From Acidobacteriota bacterium (GTDB taxonomy: Bacteria > Acidobacteriota > Polarisedimenticolia > Gp22-AA2): a stretch of DNA of 7,207 nt. The notes beneath the pieces were generated by a model that ran no database searches, was not told the DNA's origin, and saw only the letters and a list, made by a program, of their open reading frames with translations. The stretch is taken from positions 1 through 7,207 of the forward strand of contig JACOUZ010000105.1 of NCBI GenBank assembly GCA_016177515.1, in the 5' to 3' direction. How positions within the stretch are numbered: position 1 is the stretch's first letter; each line of letters begins with the position of its first letter. The position numbers and the translations under genes were made by a program. This document shows, piece after piece, positions 1-6,440 of the stretch.

Positions 1-1298
1 CCCCCACCACCGAGGCCACGGGGGCGGGCGCGTCGGTGCGGCAGCTCCTCCCCACCGGCGGCGCCGTCACCGTCTCGGCGACCGCGGCGCGCCAGACCAC
101 CGACGGATCCTTCACGCTCCTGTCGCCGGCCTACGGCACGCAGGTCGGGGTCGAGGTGCGGCAGCCGCTCTGGCGCGACCGCGCGACCGACGCGGCGCGC
201 TCCACGCTCAAGATCGCCGCCTCGGACCGGAGGCGCGCCGGGGCCTCGCTCCGGCGCGAGGTCAGCGACACCATCGCCGCGGTGGAGCGCGCCTACTGGG
301 CGCTGGTCGCGGCGCGGCGCGAGGTCGGCGTGCGCGACGAGAGCGTGCGCCTGGCCGCCGAGCAGCTCAGGGAGACGACGGTGCGCGTCGAGAAGGGGGC
401 GGCGCCCGAGACCGAGATCGCGCAGCCGCGGGCCGAGCTGGAGCGGCGCCGGGGCGAGCTGTTCGCGGCGCGCGAGGCGATGTCCCGCGCCGACAGCGCT
501 CTCAAGCTCCTGATCCTGGGCGACACCGACACGGCGTGGTCCGACGGCCTGGCGCCCGACGACGACCCTTCCGTCCGGGTGGCGGCGGTGGACGTCGACG
601 ACGCGCTCCGGCGCGCGCTCGCGTCGCGGCCCGAGCTGGAGGAGGCGGAGGCGGCCGTCGAGCGGCGCCGGGCGGAGAGCGCCCTGGCGCGCGACGCGGT
701 CCGGCCGGCCCTCGATGCGATCGCTTCCTACGATCGGTTCGGACTTGCGGGGGCGGGCAACCCGGCCGGTATGGCGCTGCCCGGCCTGCCCACGACGATC
801 CCCGCCGGGATGGAGGGGAGCTGGGGGCGGTCCTTCGGGATGCTGGACGAGGACCGCTTCGACGACGCCCGGATCGGGCTGGAATTCAGGATCCCGATCG
901 GCAACCGCGCCGCGAAGGCGGGGGCCGCCATCGCCCGGAGCGCCGAGCGCCAGGCCGGCGCCGATCTGGCGCGGGCGCGGAAGGACGTGCGCGCCGAGAT
1001 CCTCGACGCGGCCGCCACGGTCGAGACCGCCGGCCAGAGGATCGAGGCGGCCCGGGCGGCCCGCGAGGCGGCGGAGGTGCAGCTGTCCGCCGAGCGCGAG
1101 CGGTACCTTGCGGGGCTGTCGACCAACTTCCTGGTGCTGACGCGCCAGAACGACCTGTCGCGCGCCCGCCTGGACGAGATCGCCGCGCTGACCGATTACC
1201 GGAAGGCCCGCGCCGAGATGGCGCGCGCGACCGGGTCGCTGCTCGACGAGCGCCGGATCGAAATCGACACCCGGGGCAGCGCGGGACCCGGGCGGTAA
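1..1298 (+). CDS. TolC-family outer-membrane efflux channel (5' partial)
   Basis: This is the outer-membrane component of an RND efflux system: a trimeric beta-barrel with a periplasmic alpha-helical tunnel that passes substrates out of the cell. The frame is open from base 3 with no stop upstream of the GTG at 36, so the true start and signal peptide lie before the window; 431 residues are visible. Two OEP (TolC-type) repeats can be seen. The first has long Ala/Arg/Glu-rich coiled-coil helices around visible residues 60-165. The second opens with DALRRALASRPEL at residues 200-212, a hallmark of the family, and ends in another long coiled coil before a polar tail. A Gly/Pro-rich stretch at about residues 240-285, followed by a beta-strand ending IPIGNR, would form the second extracellular loop and barrel strand. 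It lies 42 bp before the adaptor gene on the same strand, so it is most likely the first gene of the efflux operon. The family call is firm; the substrate is unknown. Confidence 0.93.
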   Translation, partial: PTTEATGAGASVRQLLPTGGAVTVSATAARQTTDGSFTLLSPAYGTQVGVEVRQPLWRDRATDAARSTLKIAASDRRRAGASLRREVSDTIAAVERAYWALVAARREVGVRDESVRLAAEQLRETTVRVEKGAAPETEIAQPRAELERRRGELFAAREAMSRADSALKLLILGDTDTAWSDGLAPDDDPSVRVAAVDVDDALRRALASRPELEEAEAAVERRRAESALARDAVRPALDAIASYDRFGLAGAGNPAGMALPGLPTTIPAGMEGSWGRSFGMLDEDRFDDARIGLEFRIPIGNRAAKAGAAIARSAERQAGADLARARKDVRAEILDAAATVETAGQRIEAARAAREAAEVQLSAERERYLAGLSTNFLVLTRQNDLSRARLDEIAALTDYRKARAEMARATGSLLDERRIEIDTRGSAGPGR

Positions 1299-1317
1299 GG
1301 CCCGCGGGACCGCTTTT
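1287..1317 (+). other. Possible attenuator-like hairpin at the end of the channel gene
   Basis: Two mutually exclusive small hairpins can be drawn across the channel stop codon. One pairs CGGGC (1289-1293) with GCCCG (1300-1304), extendable by two pairs past a bulge. The other pairs GCGGT (1292-1296) with ACCGC (1309-1313) and is followed directly by TTTT (1314-1317), then CCGTTTT. A T-rich run is rare in this GC-rich sequence, so a weak intrinsic terminator or attenuator that lowers adaptor and pump expression relative to the channel is conceivable. The stems are only 5-7 bp and the loop of the second is long (12 nt), so chance is a real alternative. Confidence 0.3.
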
Positions 1318-1325
1318 CCGTTTTC

Positions 1326-1333
1326 AGGGAGGA
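1326..1333 (+). promoter_or_regulatory. Strong Shine-Dalgarno of the adaptor gene
   Basis: AGGGAGGA lies 7 bases before the ATG at 1341. It is a near-ideal match to the anti-Shine-Dalgarno sequence at optimal spacing and fixes the adaptor start. Confidence 0.85.
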
Positions 1334-1340
1334 CTCCCTC

Positions 1341-2468
1341 ATGGCCAAGCGCATGATTCTCACCGTGCTCGCGATCGCCACGTTTCTCGCGGCGATCGGC
1401 TTCGTGAAGTTCCGGCAGGTCCAGGCCGCCATCGCGCAGTCGTCCTCCTTCCAGCCGCCTCCCGAGGCGGTCACCACCACCGTCACCCGGCAGGAGGCCT
1501 GGCGGCCGAGCCTCGACGCCATCGGCACCGTCGCGGCCGTCCACGGCGTCACAGTCAGCGCCGACCTGCCGGGGATCGTGGAGAGCATCGCCTTCGACTC
1601 CGGCGACCGGGTGCGGGCCGGCGACCTGCTCGTGCACCTCGACACGCGGCAGGAGGAGGCACAGCTCGCCGCCGCGGAGGCCAGGCGCGATCTCGCCCGC
1701 CTCAGCCTCGACCGGATGCAAGGACTGCGGGAGAAGGGGATCAGCTCCCAGGCGGAGTGCGACACCGCCGTGGCCGAGTCCGCGCAGGCGGAGGCCAGCG
1801 TCCGCGAGATGCGCGCGACCATCGAGCGCAAGACGATCCGCGCCCCCTTCTCGGGGGTCCTGGGGATCCGCGCGGTCAACCTCGGCCAGTACCTGACGAG
1901 CGGGCAGCCGGTCGTGCCGCTGCAGTCGCTCGATCCGATCTACGTGAATTTCGCCGTGCCGCAGCAGAACCTCCGCGAGGTGCGCGTCGGCGCCCTGGTG
2001 CGCCTGGCCGGCGATGCGCCGGGAGAGAACGGAGCGACCGGCCGGATCACGGCCATCGACTCGGTCGCGAACGAACAGACCCGGAACGTCCAGATCCAGG
2101 CCACGTTCGACAACCCGAACCTCGGCCTGCGTCCCGGGATGTACGTCAAGCCCGGGGTCATCCTCGAGGAGGGGGACCCGGTGATCCCGATCCCCGCCTC
2201 CGCGGTCCGCTACGCGCCGTACGGCGATTCGGTCTTCGTCGTCGAGGACCTCAAGGGGCCGGACGGCCGGACCTACCGGGGCGTGCGCCAGCAGTTCGTC
2301 AAGCTCGGCGCCGGCCGGGGCGATCAGATCGCCGTCCTCTCCGGCATCGAGCCGGGGGAGGAGATCGTCACCTCCGGCGCGTTCAAGCTCCGAAACGGCG
2401 CGGCCGTCCAGGTGAACAACGCGATCCTGCCGGGCAACGATCCGGCGCCCAGGCCGGAGGACAACTGA
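1341..2468 (+). CDS. RND efflux periplasmic adaptor (membrane-fusion protein, MexH/AcrA-like)
   Basis: This 375-residue adaptor bridges the inner-membrane pump and the outer-membrane channel. Residues 1-25 form an N-terminal hydrophobic segment after a basic start (MAKR). There is no lipobox cysteine, so it is membrane-anchored by this helix or cleaved, not a lipoprotein. The first half of the lipoyl-like domain is at about 72-101 (DSGDRVRAGDLLVHLDT). The alpha-hairpin spans about 103-162; its tip carries R125, L129 and S135/S136, resembling the R-L-S motif by which adaptors dock to TolC-type channels. The second lipoyl half starts near 166 (IRAPFSGVLG). A beta-barrel follows at about 198-275 and the membrane-proximal domain at about 278-360. 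The tail is short and polar. Overall pattern resembles the MexH type by recalled similarity, which does not define the substrate. The stop codon shares one base with the permease start, so the two are co-translated. Confidence 0.95.
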   Translation: MAKRMILTVLAIATFLAAIGFVKFRQVQAAIAQSSSFQPPPEAVTTTVTRQEAWRPSLDAIGTVAAVHGVTVSADLPGIVESIAFDSGDRVRAGDLLVHLDTRQEEAQLAAAEARRDLARLSLDRMQGLREKGISSQAECDTAVAESAQAEASVREMRATIERKTIRAPFSGVLGIRAVNLGQYLTSGQPVVPLQSLDPIYVNFAVPQQNLREVRVGALVRLAGDAPGENGATGRITAIDSVANEQTRNVQIQATFDNPNLGLRPGMYVKPGVILEEGDPVIPIPASAVRYAPYGDSVFVVEDLKGPDGRTYRGVRQQFVKLGAGRGDQIAVLSGIEPGEEIVTSGAFKLRNGAAVQVNNAILPGNDPAPRPEDN

Positions 2469-2470
2469 TG
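2456..2470 (+). promoter_or_regulatory. Ribosome-binding site and TGATG junction between adaptor and pump
   Basis: GGAGG (2456-2460) lies 7 bases before the pump ATG (2468-2470), inside the last codons of the adaptor. The adaptor TGA (2466-2468) overlaps the ATG by one base. This arrangement favours translational coupling and equal production of adaptor and pump. It also settles the permease start, because its reading frame stays open far upstream. Confidence 0.85.
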
Positions 2471-5400
2471 AAGTTTACCGATCTCTTCATCCGGCGGCCC
2501 GTCCTGGCGGTGGTCGTCAACCTGGTCATCCTGATCGCCGGCCTGCAGTCCATCCGCTCGCTCGCCGTGCGGCAGTATCCGCGCAGCGACATCGCGGTGA
2601 TCAACGTCTCGACCGCCTACGTGGGCGCGAACGCCGACCTCGTGCGCGGCTTCATCACCACGCCGCTCGAGCGCGTCATCGCCAGCGCCGACGGCATCGA
2701 CTACATCGAGTCGTCCAGCGCCCAGGGACTGAGCACGATCATCGTGCACCTCAAGCTCAACTACGACACGAACGCCGCCCTCACGCAGATCCAGTCGAAG
2801 GTGGCGCAGGTCCGCAACGACCTGCCGCCGGAAGCCGAGGCGCCCGTGATCGAGCTCGAGACGGCCGACAACCGGTTCGCGGCGATGTACATCGGCTTCG
2901 CCTCCAAGGATCTCGATCAGAACCAGATCACCGACTACCTGACGCGCGCCGTGCAGCCCAAGCTCAGCGCGATCGGCGGCGTGCAGCGCGCCGACATCCT
3001 CGGCGACCGCGTCTTCGCCATGCGCATCTGGCTCAAGCCGGACAGGATGGCGGCCCGGCACATTTCGCCGTCCGACGTGCGCGAGGCCCTGGCGAACAAC
3101 AACTACCTCTCCGCCCTGGGCAGGACGAAGGGGTCCATGGTCTCGGTCGACCTCATCGCCAACACCAACCTGACGACGCCCGAGGAGTTCCGCCGGCTCG
3201 TCGTCAAGGAGGAGGACGGCGTCATCGTGCGCTTGGGGGAGATTGCCGACGTCGTGCTCGGCGCGGAGAACTACGACGCGGACGTCCGGTTCAACGGGGA
3301 GACCGCCACCTTCATGGGCATCTGGGCGCTGCCCACCGCCAATTCGCTCGATGTTGTCCGCCAGGTGCGCCAGACCCTGCCCGAGATCGAGGCGCAGCTC
3401 CCCGCGGGGATGAAGCTCGGCATTCCATACGACTCGACGGTGTACATCCAGAGCGCGCTCCACGAGGTGCTCAAGACCCTCGGCGAAACGCTCCTCATCG
3501 TCATCACGGTCATCTTCCTCTTCCTCGGGTCATGGCGGGCCGTGATCATACCGGTCGTCGCCATCCCGATCTCGCTGGTCGGCGCCGTGTTCCTGATGCT
3601 CGCCGCCGGCTTCACCATCAACCTCCTCACCCTCCTCGCCATCGTGCTGGCGGTCGGCCTGGTCGTCGACGACGCGATCGTCATGGTCGAAAACGTCGAG
3701 CGGCACCTGCACGCCGGCGAGCCCCCGATCCGGGCCGCCATCGAGGCGGCCCGCGAGCTGGTCGGCCCGATCATCGCGATGACGATCACGCTCGCCGCGG
3801 TGTACACCCCCGTCGCCATCCAGGGAGGCCTCACGGGGGCCCTGTTCCGCGAGTTCGCGTTCACGCTCGCGGGCGCCGTCATCGTCTCGGGGATCGTGGC
3901 GCTGACCCTGTCCCCCATGATGGGCTCGAGGCTCCTGCGCTCCGGGGACTCGGAGCGCGGCTTCGCGCGTTTCGTCAACGGACAGTTCGAGGGCATCCGC
4001 CGGATCTACACGCGCCTCCTGTCGGGGACGCTCGCCTTCCGGCCCGTGGTGCTCGTTGTGTGGGTCATCGCCGTGGCGCTCATCGTGCCGTTCTACCTCC
4101 TCTCGCAGCAGGAGCTGGCCCCCGCCGAGGACCAGGGCGTGGTGTTCGGGATCGTCCAGGCCTCTCCGAACTCGACGCTCGATCAGACCCGCCTGTTCGC
4201 GTCGGAGATCCACGACGTCTACCGATCGTTCCCGGAGACCGAGAGCATCTTCCAGATCACCATGCCGACGGGCGGTTTCGGGGGATTGGTCGCCAGGCCG
4301 TGGAGCGAGCGGAGCAAGACGACGGAGCGGCTCCGGCTCGAGGCGGGGGCCGCGCTCTCGAAGATCCCGGGAGTCCGCGTCATTCCCCTCACGCCGCCCC
4401 CGCTCCCGGGCGGAGGGGACTTTCCGGTCGACTTCGTCGTGGCCTCGACCGCCGAGCCCGCGCAGGTCGTCGAGCTCGCCAACCAGCTGGTGCAGAAGGC
4501 CTACGCGAGCGGCCGGTTCATCTTCGCCGACGCCGACGTGAAGTTCGACCAGCCGCAGGCGGAGGTCGTCTTCGACCGCGACAAGGTCCGCTCCCAGGGT
4601 GTCGATCTGAGCCAGGCGGGAGGCGATCTGTCGACTCTGCTCGGCGGCAATTACGTCAACCGGTTCAGCATCCAGGGCCGCTCGTACAAGGTGATCCCGC
4701 AGATCAAGCGCGCCGAACGCCTGACGCCCGACCAGCTCGAGGACATCTACGTCACCGGGCCCGGCGGCCGGCTCGTCCCGCTGTCCACGTTCGCGACCCT
4801 GAAGACCACCACCGAGCCCCGCGAGCTGAAGCGCTTCCAGCAGCTCAACGCCGTCCGCGTCCAGGGCGTCATCCCGCCCAACGTGTCCCTGGACCAGGCG
4901 TTGCGCACTCTCGAGGACGAGGCGCGGAGCATCCTGCCCCAGGGGTTCACCGTCGACTACGCCGGCGAATCGCGTCAGCTCCGCACCGAAGGGAGCAAGT
5001 TCCTCGGCACCTTCCTGCTGTCGGCCATCCTGATCTACCTGGTCCTGGCGGCGCAGTTCGAGAGCTTCCGCGACCCCTTCATCATCCTGGCCGGCTCGGT
5101 GCCGCTCGCCCTCTCCGGCGCCCTGCTCTTCTCGTTCCTGGGCCTGACGACGCTCAACATCTACAGCCAGGTCGGCCTGATCACGCTGGTCGGGCTCGTG
5201 TCCAAGAACGGCATCCTGATCGTGGAGTTCGCCAACCATCTCCAGGAGACGGGGAAGGACAAGCTGGGCGCGGTCATCGAGGCCGCCGGCACCCGCCTGC
5301 GCCCCGTCCTGATGACGACCGCAGCCACGGTCGTCGGCCACTTTCCGCTCATCATCGCCACCGGCCCCGGCGCCGGAGCCCGCAACAGCATCGGCATCAT

Positions 5401-5551
5401 GCTGGTCACCGGCATGATCATCGGGACGGCCTTCACCCTGTTCGTCGTTCCGTCGATCTACATGCTCGTGGCGCGCGCGCGGGCCGGGGCCGCCGTGACC
5501 GAGCCGGCCCTCCGGGGAGCGGCCGCGCCGGAGGTGGTCTACGAGTCGTGA
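2468..5551 (+). CDS. RND efflux permease, HAE1 (AcrB/MexI-like) family
   Basis: This 1027-residue inner-membrane pump exports hydrophobic or amphiphilic compounds by proton antiport; AcrB has 1049 residues, so this is full length. It starts MKFTDLFIRRPVLAVVV, with TM1 at about 12-29. The first porter loop runs from about 30 to 335, TM2 begins near 338, TM7 lies at about 527-545, the second porter loop precedes residue 845, and TM8 starts near 847. The proton-relay residues align with AcrB: D401 and D402 in GLVVDDAI (AcrB D407/D408), K913 in SKNGILIVEF (K940), R943 in RLRP (R971) and T950 (T978). The internal two-fold repeat typical of the family is evident. MexI-type pumps are the nearest I can recall (shared FTD.FIRRPVLA start), but no substrate should be inferred. 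It is the last gene of the channel-adaptor-pump operon. No frameshift or missing segment is seen. Confidence 0.97.
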   Translation: MKFTDLFIRRPVLAVVVNLVILIAGLQSIRSLAVRQYPRSDIAVINVSTAYVGANADLVRGFITTPLERVIASADGIDYIESSSAQGLSTIIVHLKLNYDTNAALTQIQSKVAQVRNDLPPEAEAPVIELETADNRFAAMYIGFASKDLDQNQITDYLTRAVQPKLSAIGGVQRADILGDRVFAMRIWLKPDRMAARHISPSDVREALANNNYLSALGRTKGSMVSVDLIANTNLTTPEEFRRLVVKEEDGVIVRLGEIADVVLGAENYDADVRFNGETATFMGIWALPTANSLDVVRQVRQTLPEIEAQLPAGMKLGIPYDSTVYIQSALHEVLKTLGETLLIVITVIFLFLGSWRAVIIPVVAIPISLVGAVFLMLAAGFTINLLTLLAIVLAVGLVVDDAIVMVENVERHLHAGEPPIRAAIEAARELVGPIIAMTITLAAVYTPVAIQGGLTGALFREFAFTLAGAVIVSGIVALTLSPMMGSRLLRSGDSERGFARFVNGQFEGIRRIYTRLLSGTLAFRPVVLVVWVIAVALIVPFYLLSQQELAPAEDQGVVFGIVQASPNSTLDQTRLFASEIHDVYRSFPETESIFQITMPTGGFGGLVARPWSERSKTTERLRLEAGAALSKIPGVRVIPLTPPPLPGGGDFPVDFVVASTAEPAQVVELANQLVQKAYASGRFIFADADVKFDQPQAEVVFDRDKVRSQGVDLSQAGGDLSTLLGGNYVNRFSIQGRSYKVIPQIKRAERLTPDQLEDIYVTGPGGRLVPLSTFATLKTTTEPRELKRFQQLNAVRVQGVIPPNVSLDQALRTLEDEARSILPQGFTVDYAGESRQLRTEGSKFLGTFLLSAILIYLVLAAQFESFRDPFIILAGSVPLALSGALLFSFLGLTTLNIYSQVGLITLVGLVSKNGILIVEFANHLQETGKDKLGAVIEAAGTRLRPVLMTTAATVVGHFPLIIATGPGAGARNSIGIMLVTGMIIGTAFTLFVVPSIYMLVARARAGAAVTEPALRGAAAPEVVYES

Positions 5552-5673
5552 ATCGAGGCCGATGAGCTGAGCCGGGCGGGCACGCCCGCACAACCTGTCA
5601 GGAAGCCACCTCGCAAGACCACTCCCTCCTCCAAACCATGCCGCCGGCGTTTTCATCCGACGGCCCCCCCCTG
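5552..5673. other. Convergent intergenic gap without a clear terminator
   Basis: These 122 bases separate the pump stop from the stop of the opposing lysyl oxidase gene. A GC-rich inverted repeat at 5576-5589 (GCGGG, loop CACG, CCCGC) could form a 5-bp hairpin but is not followed by a T-run on either strand. A C-run of eight (5664-5671) lies just beyond the lysyl oxidase stop. No coding sequence, RNA gene or promoter could be supported here. Termination may be Rho-dependent, or may rely on weak hairpins. Confidence 0.5.
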
Positions 5674-5678
5674 TCAGG
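5594..5678. repeat. Two copies of the near-palindrome CCTGTCAGG
   Basis: CCTGTCAGG occurs at 5594-5602 and again at 5670-5678, where it extends to CCCTGTCAGGG (5669-5679). Each copy is an inverted repeat around a central T. The second copy overlaps the lysyl oxidase stop codon (5674-5676). They flank most of the convergent gap. The role is unknown, and chance cannot be excluded for so short a repeat. Confidence 0.35.
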
Positions 5679-6429
5679 GCGCCGGGATTACGACGACCCT
5701 CGCCGCCACGTTGTCCACGTAGTTCGTCTCGGTGACGAGGCGCAGCGGATTCACTTCGAGCTCGAGGATGTAGGTGCCCGCGGCGAGATCGGTGATGTCG
5801 ATCCACTGCCCTTCGGTGAAGGCGCTGTAGATATCCGACCATCCAACCGAGATCCCCTGGTTCAAGTCGCAGTCATCGTAGCGCCACGGCCGGCCCGACG
5901 GGCAGACCTCCTCGACGTCGATGACGCAGAAGCCCTGCTTCCGGCCGGCGATCATCTCTCTCGCCACGGGCGCGTGCGCGGCCAGCAAGTCGCTGGAGCA
6001 GACGTCGGGGTTGGCCGCGCGCAACTGGAGCCACCTGGAGTAGCCGGTCGGGGTCCACAGCCGGTAGGCGGCGTAGCCGCGCAGGTGGTAATGACCGTGG
6101 CACGCCTGGTACTCGAACAACCCCAGGTGATCGATCGGCCTGCCGACGGCAAGATCGCCCGGCCCGAGGTTCGGCAGGATGCTCTCGAAGCTTATCAGCC
6201 GCCGCGTTCCCGCGACGACGTCTCCCTCGACCACGGGGCAGGACGTCGGAGAGAAGTCCAGGATCTGGATGAACGTGCTGTCAAGACTCCGGGGATCGAC
6301 CCGCAGGTTGGGACAGCCGCGCGGGTCGGCGCACCCGAGAAGCAATCCGCACTCGCTCGGCGTGGGCGCCGCGTCGGTCCGCGCCACTCCGGCCATTGCC
6401 AGCGCGAGCAGAAGAACCGTCCGTTTCAT
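5674..6429 (-). CDS. Secreted lysyl oxidase-like copper amine oxidase
   Basis: Lysyl oxidases convert the side-chain amine of lysine to an aldehyde, releasing ammonia and hydrogen peroxide, using copper and a self-made lysine tyrosylquinone (LTQ) cofactor. This 251-residue protein starts with a signal peptide (basic MKR, hydrophobic 4-17, likely cleavage near residue 20), followed directly by the catalytic domain with no propeptide. Against human LOX, recalled from memory, these match: CPNLRVDP near 39; CHGHYH at 110-115, giving copper ligands H111, H113 and H115; K164 in GRKQGFC (human K320) and Y201 in SDIY (human Y355), the two LTQ residues; QWIDITDLAAGTYIL at 208-222; and the ending VNPLRLVTETNYVDN. 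Counterparts of human C291, C324, C330 and C340 appear as C110, C168, C176 and C187. The human C351/C361 pair is replaced by W197 and G207. The ATG is chosen because it begins the signal peptide and overlaps the upstream stop as ATGA. The physiological substrate is unknown. Confidence 0.93.
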   Translation of the reverse strand: MKRTVLLLALAMAGVARTDAAPTPSECGLLLGCADPRGCPNLRVDPRSLDSTFIQILDFSPTSCPVVEGDVVAGTRRLISFESILPNLGPGDLAVGRPIDHLGLFEYQACHGHYHLRGYAAYRLWTPTGYSRWLQLRAANPDVCSSDLLAAHAPVAREMIAGRKQGFCVIDVEEVCPSGRPWRYDDCDLNQGISVGWSDIYSAFTEGQWIDITDLAAGTYILELEVNPLRLVTETNYVDNVAARVVVIPAP

Positions 6430-6440
6430 GGGCACCCCCC
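6426..6440 (-). promoter_or_regulatory. ATGA stop-start overlap with G-rich ribosome-binding site
   Basis: The upstream secreted-protein gene ends in TGA (6428-6426), which overlaps the lysyl oxidase ATG (6429-6427). A GGGGGG run (6440-6435) sits 5 bases before the ATG and is a weak Shine-Dalgarno-like sequence. Translation of the oxidase is therefore probably coupled to that of the upstream gene, and the two share one mRNA. Confidence 0.7.

Noticed and set aside
536..2467. Reading frame of the permease stays open for 644 codons upstream of its ATG, giving an apparent 1671-residue fusion.
   Set aside because: The upstream translation is low-complexity Arg/Gly/Pro/Ala sequence overlapping the real channel and adaptor genes. 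The ATG at 2468 has a Shine-Dalgarno sequence and the conserved family N-terminus. GC-rich DNA has few stop codons.
5576..5589. Inverted repeat GCGGGCACGCCCGC as an intrinsic terminator for the efflux operon.
   Set aside because: The usable stem is only 5 bp and no T-run follows on either strand, so it is noted only within the gap.
3530..5842. 770-codon minus-strand open frame antisense to the permease, and a 677-codon plus-strand frame inside it.
   Set aside because: Both are skewed shadow translations (Asp/Arg/Gly/His-rich or Arg/Pro-rich) of a strongly conserved permease gene. They have no family features.
5986..6006. Peptide DVCSSDL in the lysyl oxidase, identical to the translation of a common Illumina adapter, suggesting library contamination.
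   Set aside because: The underlying codons (GAC GTC TGC TCC AGC GAC) differ from the adapter DNA at several positions. The frame is unbroken on both sides with conserved LOX blocks, so the peptide match is coincidental.
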